Positions 1 to 8,993 of a stretch of DNA of 24,992 bases are shown one piece after another (the stretch's first letter is position 1; every line of letters begins with the position of its first letter). A model generated the notes under the pieces. That model was not told the origin of the DNA. It saw nothing but the letters and a program-made list of their open reading frames with translations, and did no database searches. The translations under genes were made by a program, and so were the position numbers. The DNA comes from Paramacrobiotus richtersi (Eukaryota; Tardigrada; Eutardigrada; Parachela; Macrobiotidae), in NCBI GenBank assembly GCA_034698045.1, contig JAQGAU010000671.1:1-24992 (forward strand). Direction: 5' to 3'.

Positions 1-114
1 AAGTTATCCGAACGCCCGGTGGCCATGATGCACGCTGGGTCTCCGGTCTGCCATAAGACCACGCTCGGCTTTTACGAGAATGAGGAGATTGCACCGGTTG
101 GAGAATGCCAGTAA
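1..114 (+). CDS. 3' end of a 12-Cys double PAN-like secreted protein (array copy 0, partial)
   Basis: The window opens inside the second exon of an array member. Thirty-seven codons remain before a TAA at 112-114. The encoded tail aligns residue by residue with the C-termini of the intact copies at 2317-3249 and 12953-13883. It keeps the last two family cysteines (in PVCHK and GECQ) and the motif FYENEEIAP, which reads YYENEKIAP or FYENEKIAP elsewhere. It ends three residues earlier than its relatives, which finish VESG. Everything upstream is outside the window, so I cannot tell whether this copy is functional. Family membership is certain from the alignment. The biological role is unknown. 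Confidence 0.85.
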   Translation, partial: KLSERPVAMMHAGSPVCHKTTLGFYENEEIAPVGECQ

Positions 115-539
115 TCGGGACCATGGGCGTCTGATCTGGTATAACAGACAGAGTCTGTGTGTATTCACCTGCGCTTTCGTCAGTACCAGAGTTAATACTT
201 AACTACGGTTAATGTCCGCTAAACTCTCAACATTTTCTTTGCTAGTATAAAACAAACTTGGGTTGCGTCGATTTATTGTCTGTTCCGAAATACATGCAAT
301 AAACTGCCGGTATAGTTGTGCAGCATCTGATGCGAATCGTTAATCGTACGATATTATTCAGAGTGTGTCTTGAAATTAATGACAGTCGATATTCGTACTG
401 TTTGCAACCGCCCCGGGTAGCGCTTACATGGCTGGTAATGCTGCAAGTTTAGAAGTCTGTTCAAGAACGTTGAAGACCGTGTCGTAGGCTTTCATGCTAA
501 CTAAAAACGAGCAGAACTCTTTCTTTTCGCATTTACAGT
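115..539. other. 3' flank of copy 0, no gene seen
   Basis: The first 200 bases resemble the sequences after the stop codons of the copies ending at 3249, 8479, 11497 and 13883. Shared features are a TCTGATCTGG-like start, a CACCTGCGCTTT stretch, a TACCAGA motif and a GTCGATTTATTG-like stretch. This is a transcribed-downstream region duplicated along with the gene. No reading frame with coding character was found. Confidence 0.6.
298..303 (+). promoter_or_regulatory. Candidate polyadenylation signal AATAAA of copy 0
   Basis: A canonical AATAAA lies 184 nt after the stop codon of copy 0, within the 3' flank that is conserved between array members. The equivalent flank of the copy at 12953-13883 also carries AATAAA motifs. 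Confidence 0.5.
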
Positions 540-1150
540 CCACTATAGTAGTTGAAACTAGTTACCAAAATTTTTTCTCTATCGTTTAAACTATAGCATG
601 TCACAAATCATAAACTTTCATCCCGGCGCCGCTTCACTGCTGTATGATCGCAATGGGTGAGGGACTTTTAAACTTTAACAGTGGGAGTTGCTTTCGGTCG
701 CAGGGCAACCGCCCTCATCGGTCGTACACGGTTGAAGGTATCGAGTGTCATTACATAATTGTGTGATAACGTACGCGATCACAGAAATTGTAAAGTCCAC
801 AACGTATCATTGCCGACTCGTGTGTGCATTCATTACGGACACCATTAGTGGCAAATTTACCGGTTTCCGCCAGACAGTTCGTCTGCAAATATTTCTGGTT
901 TTTGTTCAGACGAAGTCATTAATCAGTTAGGTACAGCATGGAAATGCACTCTAAGGGTTCTTGATTTACTGGGACCAGTCGGGATTACAATGCACATTTT
1001 CCGGTTAAATAAACGTTCAGTTTCTGCACCCATAAAGCTGCTATTTATTTCATTACAACCAGTTTGGAGCCCTAAACCTTCCAAGAGACGCCGCATTTTC
1101 TGTGGCATAAAAGCGAATCGTGTATCTGTACTGTACAGGAGCGACACAGC
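540..1150 (+). repeat. Orphan copy of the array's 5' flank
   Basis: This stretch matches the 5' flank of the copy starting at 2317, including a GAATTTACCGGTTTCCGC-like block, an AAGTCATTAATC block, TTTTCCGGTT at 997-1006, and a block reading about CACCCATAAAGCTGC. The same elements precede the copies at 7671, 10597 and 12953, in the same order. In those copies the start codon lies about 213 to 232 nt after TTTTCCGGTT. Here nothing like exon 1 is found near the equivalent position (about 1215-1230). I therefore read it as the remains of a lost array unit or a duplicated promoter. The short ORFs in it are not conserved and are not annotated. Confidence 0.6.
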
Positions 1151-1700
1151 GAAATGGTTCCAGCTGACTATTAAGATTACCCCAATCGTTTCCCCAGCCG
1201 AGCACTTCGTTTCGCTGTTTTACAACATATTCTCTGATATTTGCTCTACGTACGAAAACAGAAAGAAAAAAGCGGGCTTACAGGGCATTGACGAAGGCGA
1301 TCGCCCTTGCTTTGGTCTTGCTCCGGATTTAAGATACGTAGGCGCCTACGGCCGCCAAACAGCCGCGCGAGACCTGGAGCAGCGCTTGTCGTGAGCAGTT
1401 TTTAACAAAAAAGAGAGGCATCCAATTCATGCTATAGCGTCCTCTAAAATCATAGCCAACCATCTTGTCGAGAACACGGCGTAGTCAGTTTTTGTCCAGA
1501 ATAATCTCAGCCGAATTTCATCCCGGCAAGAGCCGCAAAGTCTCCCTACACCAGCATGGTACTTCCGCGCCAGGGGCGGGCAAGAAAAATTTATCAGTTG
1601 CTCTACATTCGAAAAAATTAAGTGCATTAGGAAAGAGAATCGCCCACTCACTCGCCAGATTGGGCACAAAATGTGTCTCGCGGTGAGTAGGGATCTTTTA
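1151..1700. other. Intergenic, nothing recognised
   Basis: Several short overlapping ORFs exist on both strands here, but none has protein similarity I can recognise. None matches either exon of the neighbouring gene family. From about 1700 on, the extended 5' flank of the next array copy begins, recognisable by a block with ACATGCCACAAAAGCCCACAG that has weaker counterparts near 597 and 8836. Confidence 0.5.
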
Positions 1701-2103
1701 GGGAGTTTCAATTTCCAGGAAGAGTGCAATTTTTTGGATTTAAATTTTAACATGCCACAAAAGCCCACAGTTTGCCAGCATAATTTTGTTGAATCACTGC
1801 TGTCGCTGACGCATCTGATTTGCTGATGCATCCGAATCGTACGCTATGTGTATGTCGTAAGACGGAGTTCGACGCATGCCGACACGTGTGTCACGGTGTG
1901 TGTGGTATACGTACGGACTCATTTGCATTCACCGGTGAATTTACTGGCGAATTTACCGGTTTCCGCAAGACTATACTGAATTTTGGCAGTTTATCTGCTC
2001 TCGACGAGACAAAACCATTAATCGGCCCGAAGTTTATTAAACAGCATAAAAACGCTCACAAAGGATTTTAATTAAATGCAGCCAGGCGGGTTTATAATGA
2101 GCC

Positions 2104-2113
2104 TTTTCCGGTT
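2104..2113 (+). promoter_or_regulatory. Conserved upstream element TTTTCCGGTT
   Basis: The decamer TTTTCCGGTT occurs 213 nt before the start codon. The same decamer is found at 997-1006, 7439-7448 and 10370-10379, and in altered form at 12723-12732. Its distance to the start codon is 213 to about 232 nt in all four gene-bearing units. It may be a shared regulatory site or simply part of a recently duplicated flank. Confidence 0.4.
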
Positions 2114-2229
2114 TAAATTGCAGACATTCAGTTCCCGTACCCTCAAAACTGACATTCATCTACATAGAGAAAATTACAGCCACTTAAGTCGGCATTAGAA
2201 TGTCCGACAGGCATGCCGCCACTCTGTGC

Positions 2230-2240
2230 TATATATATAA
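2230..2240 (+). promoter_or_regulatory. TATA box of array copy 1
   Basis: TATATATATAA lies about 80 nt before the ATG at 2317. About 28 nt downstream is an ACTCAGA sequence (2256-2262) that resembles an initiator. The intact copy at 12953 has TATAAAA with a CAGTC-containing initiator-like site at a similar spacing, which supports a TATA plus initiator core promoter. Confidence 0.55.
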
Positions 2241-2316
2241 CACAGAAATTTTTTTACTCAGAAAATTTCTTCTAGTCATCTGTTCGCCGATTCTTGCCCA
2301 TACTGTACCTTTAACC

Positions 2317-3249
2317 ATGGGGATCCTTTGTGCGCTAGTCCTACTTTGCATCGCCACAGTTGGACCAGGATCAGCACAAAAAACCTCAGGTAAGCTCTCG
2401 GCTGGTTCTGAACATGTTACAGCAGGTGTTTACAGGATGGACTTTTCCTTTTCTACAATCTTTTTTAATCAAGCAGAGCGCGAAGATATGGAACTGTCAA
2501 CTGTTCCTTTTTCGAAATATTAGTGAACATTTTTTGTGAAATTACCAAAACCGGTTCTACGGTAATAAATGTAGGACCTTTAAAAAACCGTAAATAATTC
2601 AGTCATCCGCACTCGACAGCATGCAACAGTTAACGTTAAAACCCAACAGAAAATTCGTTTTTATAGCAAAACTATTTTACTTTTACTAATCAACCTCTTC
2701 TTTGCAGCGGTTGTTGTCCAAGGTTTTAACTTGAAGTGTGACAAGCCTCTGGTCTTCAGCGGAAAGGACAACCAGGACGCCTGCTTCGCCAAATGCGCAC
2801 CCGGCAAATGCCAGGCCGTCGTGCACATGTTCTCGGGTCAACCCGGAAAAGGTACCTGCGGGCTAATGCCGGCCGGCGCCAACTGCAAGCCGGAACAGGC
2901 ACGCGGTCCTTACAACCTCAAGCTCAACGTCCCCGACAAGCCGATGTTTGCGATCAAGAGGAGCCACAATATTGGTGGTTTTGCCGATGGGGGTAACGGT
3001 CCCAGTCTGGCCTTTTATAATCCCGCGCCATCGTCGATGAGTGGACCGGATGCTTGCTTCGCCTTTTGCCTGTTTGTCAAAGGCTGCAATGCCATTCAGA
3101 CTGATGGCAGTGCCTGCCAGCTATTCAAGTTCCCCACACGGCCGGATGTTGTGATGAGCGGAAAGTCACCGCTGTGCCATGCTAGGAACGTTGTCTATTA
3201 TGAGAATGAAAAGATTGCGCCCACTGGAAAATGTGTCGAATCTGGATAA
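2317..3249 (+). CDS. Secreted 12-Cys double PAN/apple-like protein (array copy 1, intact)
   Basis: Two exons, 2317-2389 and 2708-3249, flank a 318-bp intron with donor GGTAAGC and acceptor TTTGCAG. The split is in phase 1 and gives 204 residues. Residues 1-20 form a signal peptide (MGILCALVLLCIATVGPGSA), so the protein is probably secreted. The mature part has 12 cysteines in two similar halves. The first half contains DACFAKC, KCQAVVHM and TCGLM. The second contains DACFAFC, GCNAIQ and ACQLF. This C-x3-C, then C, then C-x-L pattern is that of PAN/apple modules, which bind proteins or sugars in other families; I infer the fold from the pattern only. A TATA box lies upstream. Start, splice sites and frame are all intact, so this copy looks functional. 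Role and binding partner are unknown. Confidence 0.85.
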
Positions 3250-4459
3250 CGGATCTGATCTGGCGATATAGTTGCCCTGTTTTGAATGTTTACCAATGGT
3301 CGATGTCTAATGCCATTTCCGTTACATGTTCAAGACTTCGTAATGGAAGTAAGCTTGTTATGTTGCGTCGCGTTATTATCATCTCTGTTAATATAATACA
3401 TCATATTCTTAGGCAAACAATTGGTCCAGCAAGTCGCCTTGTTACAAAAACGAACCACTTACACATTGTTAGAATACTTCTGAACGTTTCGATAACATGT
3501 TCTGCACGTTTTAAGATGTATGAAATGTGATTAGTTATGGTTTCAAACCTACAATTACTAGCGTGCGCATGTAGCTTTATTAACGATTATTACTTACAAC
3601 CGCGCAGTAGTTGCAGTTGTTATAGTTATGTACTGCTTCGACAACGTTAGTTCCGCCCGTCCGACGTTTATCATCGTTTCTCGTTCAGTAACGGATATTT
3701 CCTGTATTATTCGATCCTATGGTTACCTGTGACACTGCCGTGACCGATCGGAGATTTTTTTAATCTCCGAAAAAAGAATAAATTTTTCTTCGAATACGTG
3801 CAGAGGACGTTCGCTCCGTTTCTGTCGATATAATACAGGATCACTTGGATTTGCAGTTGCACATCGCAAACGACCCTACTGCACCATGGCTTAGCTGGAT
3901 AAGCCGATCACTGCTTGGCCAACCCGACAGCGTGCATCAGTCTTACTGACAACGATTAATTACAATGCTCGTGTACTACCGTATGCTTATGCTGACCGTC
4001 TCGAACTACGTATCTCATGTACTAGTACAAGTTTGCACAGCGCGAATGTTTTGCTCAACGTAGGGGCCAACATGGCCGTCATTCAACACAAACCCACGGG
4101 GTCATCGGGCGGATGTTTTGTTCTGTTCACCCTCGCTATCGATATTGCGATAACTTTGTTTTGTTTTCAAAGCTTTTGATTAGCGCACCCAGAAATTTGT
4201 CAACTTCTTTACAATAAAACGGTGGCAGAAGTCGGCCGAGTTGTTGTGTCCGATACGGCGCTTTTACCCTTTCCACTATAATATAAGCATCGATCCAAAC
4301 ATTTGAAGCTCACTACCACCCATGTCACAGCTGCATATGTAGCGGCGAACTCAAAGCCGTAAGACAGTGTTCTCTTGCATCGATGTGTCATATTATCTCG
4401 ATCGATGGTTCATTATTTGCTCGCCATGTTTTATTCTGTTGCCATAGTCGGGGTCGTAA
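3250..4459. other. 3' flank of copy 1 and intergenic DNA
   Basis: Bases 3250-3420 match the conserved 3' flank of other copies, with GTCGATGTCTAATGCCATTTCC and TTGTTATGTTG-like blocks shared with the copies ending at 8479 and 11497. The remainder holds no recognisable gene. A perfect 9-bp inverted repeat with a 5-T loop is at 3748-3770, and AATAAA is at 3777-3782. An unseen first exon of the gene at 4460-5922 could lie in this interval. Confidence 0.5.
3748..3770. repeat. Short perfect inverted repeat
   Basis: TCGGAGATT and AATCTCCGA are perfect reverse complements separated by five T residues. An AATAAA follows 7 nt later at 3777-3782. The structure resembles a terminator hairpin, but in an animal genome it may be chance. 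It lies about 500 nt after the stop of copy 1. Confidence 0.45.
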
Positions 4460-5922
4460 CCTTTCTGTCTTCTGATATCCCTCGCATACAAGATTAGCAC
4501 TCGACGAACGTCTTTATCTCCTCCTTCATCTCCAGCTCCATCTCTAGCCTCTTCCCCAGTTCCTTCCCCAGCTCCACCCATAACTCGATCTGTTGCTCCA
4601 TCTCCAGCGGCATCCCCTCCTCCATCACCGACGGTATCGCGATCTTGGCAGTCAAGAATTGCCGCCTTGTCTTCATCGTCATCGTGCTCCTCCGCGCCGT
4701 GTTCGTCTAGGCAAGGGCTAGAACACTTTGCCGGCAGTTCACTGGAATCCTCGCGCGATCCCCCGAGGAAATCAGGCCGGGTTAGCGCAGGTCCGAATGA
4801 GAGTGCCGACTGGCGTAGAATAATAAAACAAAAGTTAGACGCTCAGCGAAGGGAATATCCTGAACTTATGGAAGCACTCAAACACGTTAAATGGACCCAA
4901 GAGGATCTAATCACAAAACTAGGGGATCCAGTTGCGTTTCGCGATACGTTCTTGATCCCAAGCAGGTTTCATCACGGAAAGCTAAGGAAAGAGATCGAAG
5001 AAGAAATTCGATTCTTCCAAGGAGAATCAGATAAAAGCTCGGCAATGAGCTAACACGAGATGACTGCAGCAGTACGGCGGATGCAAAGAAGACACGAACG
5101 AGCAACCGATCTGCCGGTCAAGCTGATTTTAACATCCCTTGACAATAACGAAGATGGCCTGGATTTTGGCCCTGTCGGCATAGGCGGCGCTGGAGCAGCC
5201 AAGGACATATTACGCGAAGCAGCAAATGTAGCTGTCTTCCGATTTGGTGCGTTGCATTCTGGAATTTTACTTGACGATACAATACTGGAATGGGGATGTG
5301 GACTGTGCGGGCCATCGCTAATTTGCCCTAGCATGGATTTAACTACGGTCCTTTGTGCGGTCGACCTTGAGAACTACACCGCCTGGAAGAAGTTTAAGCA
5401 AGTAATTAAGACGATTTTTGATAGCACCGATTCTTCCTTTTTATCTCTTTTAGAAATTAGTCTAAATGCGTTTCTTGGCTTGGATGACGCGCACATTCAG
5501 CAACTTGATCAAATCGCTCAGCTATGTACGGACTGGAACCGCTATGGGTATTACAACGTGGCCATTCGAAACTGCCAAACTTTCGTTGCAGCTTTCTGCA
5601 GCAGACTGGGGTTAAGTTCGAGGTCGAAGGAGCAAAAATGCGTCAGTTTATGGATTGTCTGAGACGTAACGGAAATGCGAAATTTCAGTTTGGAGATAAA
5701 ACATTCGCGACTCGGTCTTCCTTGGATAATTTTGTTATGAAAGAGATCGACTACAAACAGCAAGAGCAGGATGACCGGAAGTTGTTAATGGCATATGCTC
5801 ACGTGTTCGACGTAAACTGCATGGCGGAACCGGGTAACAAAAAGTATAGATCGACGGAGAAAGCTAAAAAATTTTGGCAAGATTTATGGAAATGGGAAAT
5901 GGACATTTGCGTTAATTGCTAA
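4460..5922 (+). pseudogene. Pro/Ser-rich protein with PPPDE/LRAT-like papain-fold domain, broken by a stop and a frameshift
   Basis: An open frame runs 4460-5053. It encodes a Pro/Ser-rich stretch (about 4499-4740) followed by a charged helical segment with WRRIIKQKLDAQRREYPELM. A TAA at 5051-5053 interrupts it, and the same frame then continues 5054-5662. That second part carries HSGILLDDTILEWG and, about 90 residues later, NCQTFVAAFCSRLGL. The His-then-Cys order and the NCQxF motif are those of circularly permuted papain-like domains (PPPDE/LRAT/NlpC type), so His and Cys would be the catalytic pair. At about 5608-5612 the coding character moves to the -1 frame, which continues with KFEVEGAKMRQFMDCL and LDNFV to a stop at 5920-5922. 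No splice pair I tried removes the stop in frame. It is either a young pseudogene, a recoded gene or a sequence error. No ATG is present before the Pro/Ser region, so an upstream exon is likely. Confidence 0.6.
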
Positions 5923-6126
5923 AGTAGTTACATATGAACGGTTTAATTTGCCTTTACCAAGATCATATGTTTATCTGTCTGTCTGTCTTAGTCGATGTGA
6001 GACCATTGGATTCTCCGCTAACTGTTTATTGTTTTGCTTCTGTTTGGGGTGTTATTGTTCCATGTTCGGTAAAAACACCTGAACCATGCAAATAAGGTTT
6101 GTTCTGCAACCAAGCGTAAGCAAGTA
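5923..6126. other. Short intergenic gap
   Basis: The gap contains a small GTCT-type repeat near 5974-5988 and no recognisable gene. It separates the PPPDE-like gene on the + strand from the lectin relic on the - strand. Confidence 0.4.
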
Positions 6127-6376
6127 GCAATGTCAGGAAAATCTAATTCTCAACGGGCGTCGTTCTCAGTTTACAGCCGGCATCCGGTGATAGATCACTG
6201 CAGTCACTGCCATACCCAGAGTTTCTTGGTTGTGCTGTTTTGAATGATTTCCCACAATTATTAATGATCCGTTGATTAAAATTTGCAGCTTTAACGTGGT
6301 TGTCTAAGGTTGATCCGCTGACTGTATTTACTGGTGCCCTGGTCGCAAGAATATTTCTGATTATTTTCTGTACCAT
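6127..6376 (-). pseudogene. Relic of a SUEL-type (Gal_Lectin) domain protein
   Basis: On the - strand the reading frame ends SDCSDLSPDAGCK, which matches CFVQARDPSSDAGCK of the intact lectin gene at 18696-19189. Just after that point the reading frame shifts. In the shifted frame the DNA reads PLRIRFS followed by TGA, where the intact gene reads PLRIKYSC, so the last conserved cysteine codon has become a stop. Nucleotide similarity continues through this break. Upstream, VKAANFNQ could be the remains of the AxYGR-like strand of the domain, but this is weak. No convincing signal-peptide exon was found, although cysteine-rich hydrophobic codons lie near 6545-6590. I read this as a dead paralogue of the lectin 12 kb away. 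Confidence 0.5.
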
Positions 6377-7349
6377 GCGAGCAAACCCGACCGAGCATTA
6401 TATCCTTCCAGGTCAGCAAGAGCGACCGGCATTGTTATCGGCGAGTACAACATGGCATTGACGGTGCACCTAGCTCTGATATAATTAGATTTCCATGGTC
6501 TTCCCGATAACATGCTGTGCATATATGTAACCCAAATTGTGCGCTGTAGTTTACAACAGCAACAGAGGCTGCAAGAAAACATGACGTTAACTAATGCGGG
6601 AAATTGATTTCGAAGAGGATGTAGTATACTTGGCATCCTCATTCGTAGTAGTACTGTATGCGCTGTGCTGTGTACTGTCTTTATCTGATTCGTAATGATT
6701 TTATTGTTTCACCCAGATGTCGTATTATTATTAAATATCTACATAAAAGAATCCACTTAAAATAAGCAACTTAATCCAATCAGCACGACAGGGAATTATC
6801 TGACTGATTTATGAGTAGCGAATTTTCACAAAGATCGATTGCCTGTTCTCCACTAATCGTGCAGTGCGATAGTTGTCACTGCACATGCTTGACAGGGACA
6901 GAACCAACCATTTGAAATCTTGGCCTGCAATTTCTTACTCGCCCATCAGCGGTTATTATGCGCATGTGGCCTTGAAGATACTGTAACGAACAATATGATG
7001 CGCACTTTGCACACTGATAGCAAATGTCATACCTGCATCATCAGATCTGCACTTGAACCTGCAGATTAATTCCATTTGCTGTCCAAACTCCTAAATCAGT
7101 TTCGCTCAGAAACGATGCTGGTGGCACTGAGGTCACGGACATCTTAGGAAAGAGACTGAAGACGAAATTCGATTATTCTGCTGCAGGCTTCTTGTCACAG
7201 CCCTATTAGTGTTCTGATTAGAGTTGTCAAATGCAGAATCAATTAGCAACGCACATATTGATCCCACAGCGTCATCCATCGGAACCGTCAGTCACTGAAA
7301 AACTGGCAACACTTCCACATTTACCTGTTTATGCCGTACTGTACATTGC
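6377..7349. other. Intergenic, nothing recognised
   Basis: A - strand ORF at 6361-6642 has no recognisable domain. The rest lacks long open frames. From about 7290 the conserved 5' flank of the next array copy starts, seen as TTTATTAAGCAACATAAAAATGCACTCAAA, whose counterparts are near 2033 and 10294. Confidence 0.45.
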
Positions 7350-7438
7350 TTCCAGTTTCACGTTAGCGTTTATTAAGCAACATAAAAATGCACTCAAACG
7401 GTCCTAATGAATGCGACAAGTCGGGCTCGTAATGCGCG

Positions 7439-7448
7439 TTTTCCGGTT
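7439..7448 (+). promoter_or_regulatory. Conserved upstream element TTTTCCGGTT (copy 2)
   Basis: This is the same decamer as at 997, 2104 and 10370, here 232 nt before the ATG at 7671. The TATA position of copy 1 aligns with TACAAAT at 7554-7560, so the core TATA box has decayed in this copy. Confidence 0.4.
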
Positions 7449-7670
7449 TGTTAGACGTACGGTTTCCGCATTGAACAACTGCCATTCACTTTCAGTCACA
7501 ACCACTTTTCAGCACATGATTCATATGTGCAACAAGCATTGCCGCTTCCGTGCTACAAATCACACAATTTATCTCTATCCAGTCAGACAGGAAGTTTCTT
7601 GTCAAAACACCTTTTCGCCAGGTCTTGCAAATAATTCGATATCGCAAAGCGACAAAGCGTACCGTTAACC

Positions 7671-8479
7671 ATGGCGTTGTTATATGCGCTAAGCCTGTTG
7701 TACATCTGGTAAGTCCACCACTGCTTCTGTTAAGGTTATATCAGATTTGTACCGTACACACCTTTTTTGCTGTGGCGCGCTGGCTACGAAAAAAAATTTT
7801 AAATTGATGAAACCCTCCCTACGGCTTCCCGAAATATATCGTAAAAAGAGGAAGCAGGGTCCTAGTTATACAGAATACTTACACAGAGGGACTAAGTTCG
7901 ATCTAGTCCTGATCGGCTTGTTGTGATTCTGATTGCTTCTTTGCAGCGGTCACAATCCCGAACTTCAGCTTAAACTGTGACAAGCCTCTGGTGTTCAGTG
8001 GACAGGGTAACGAGACCGCCTGCTTCGCCAAATGCACTCCCGGTAGATGCCAGGCCGTCGTGCATATGTTTGCGGGGCAACCCGGAAAACCAACCTGCGC
8101 GCTGCTGCCGGACGGTGCCCACTGCAACCCGGAACAGGCGCACGGTCCATACACCCTCAAACTCAACGTCCCCACCAAGGACCTGTTTTCGATCAGGAGG
8201 ACCCACAATATTGGTGGTGGTTCGGGTTTACCGGGGATCGTTGCCTTCTACCATCCAGTACCCTCGTCCATGAGTGGTTACGATGCTTGCTTTGCTGTTT
8301 GTCAGTTTCTGGGTTGCAATGCCATTCAGGTAGGTTCCGATCACTGCGCGTTATTCCAGTACGCCAAACCTCCGGACGTTCTGATGCTCGGGAAATCACC
8401 AATTTGTGATGCTAAAACTCTCATCTATTACGAGAACGAGAAGATTGCCACGACTGGAAAATGCGTTGAGGCTGGATAG
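7671..8479 (+). pseudogene. 12-Cys double PAN-like protein, array copy 2, exon 1 damaged
   Basis: Exon 2 (7947-8479, acceptor TTTGCAG) is fully open. It keeps all 12 family cysteines, including ACFAKC, RCQAVVHM, DACFAVC and GCNAIQ, and ends TGKCVEAG. Exon 1 starts with ATG at 7671 and a good donor, TGGTAAGT, begins at 7709. However, it is 38 nt long against 73 nt in copy 1. The missing 35 nt encoded the end of the signal peptide. Because 35 is not a multiple of three, exon 1 now ends in phase 2 while exon 2 needs phase 1, and the joined frame meets a TGA after a few codons. Every GT in the short exon is also in phase 2. Either this is a recent pseudogene or an alternative first exon exists. 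The clean second exon argues that inactivation was recent. Confidence 0.7.
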
Positions 8480-8993
8480 CGCATCTGAATTAGCGGTAGC
8501 CTGCTGTGCATTCATTTGCGCTTTGATGAGTACCAGACTACCAGTTAGTGCTAAACAATTGTCGATGTCTAGCGTCATTTCCACTATATTTTCACGATTA
8601 TTAATTTTGTGCAGGGCTTACTTGTTAGTGTTAGGTTCCGTCAGTGTGTTTATTGAGTTATCTTTACTGCTACGTTGTAAATATTCTGATCGAATCACAT
8701 CAGCAAGCCGCTTTGTTAGAGAATGGATCGCTCAGCGCGCATAAAAAAGGTTCCATCGTCGGGTTTGTAATAGATATACAGTAACATATTTGATACGAGT
8801 CCAAGCTGAACTATTTTTCTAAGTTGAATCTTAACGTTGTCACAAAAAGCACAGTTCACTAAAATCTGGTTAATATGATGCTCCTTCGCCACTGAGTTTT
8901 CGACTCACATGAACATACAGTACTGGAAGATTCACCGGTATTCCCCAGACCTTACTTTTCCAAGCTTAATATACTAAATGATATTAATCAAGT
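8480..8993. other. 3' flank of copy 2 and intergenic DNA
   Basis: The first 180 nt match the conserved 3' flank of other copies, including GCGCATCTGAA right after the stop, shared with the copy ending at 11497. Near 8818-8880 there is similarity to the extended 5' flank near 1733-1800. No gene was recognised. Confidence 0.5.

Noticed and set aside
1427..1831. A 134-codon - strand ORF
   Set aside because: It shows no recognisable domain and overlaps the duplicated upstream flank of copy 1, which is non-coding at the equivalent places in other units.
2200..2523. A 107-codon + strand ORF covering exon 1 of copy 1
   Set aside because: It runs through the TATA box and the intron donor. It contains exon 1 in frame, but the region before 2317 and after 2389 is non-coding by comparison with the other copies.
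3880..3935. A GGCTTAGCTGGATAAGCC-containing stretch resembling a tRNA A box
   Set aside because: No B box (GGTTCGANTCC) at the right distance and no cloverleaf could be built. No tRNA gene was found in the window.
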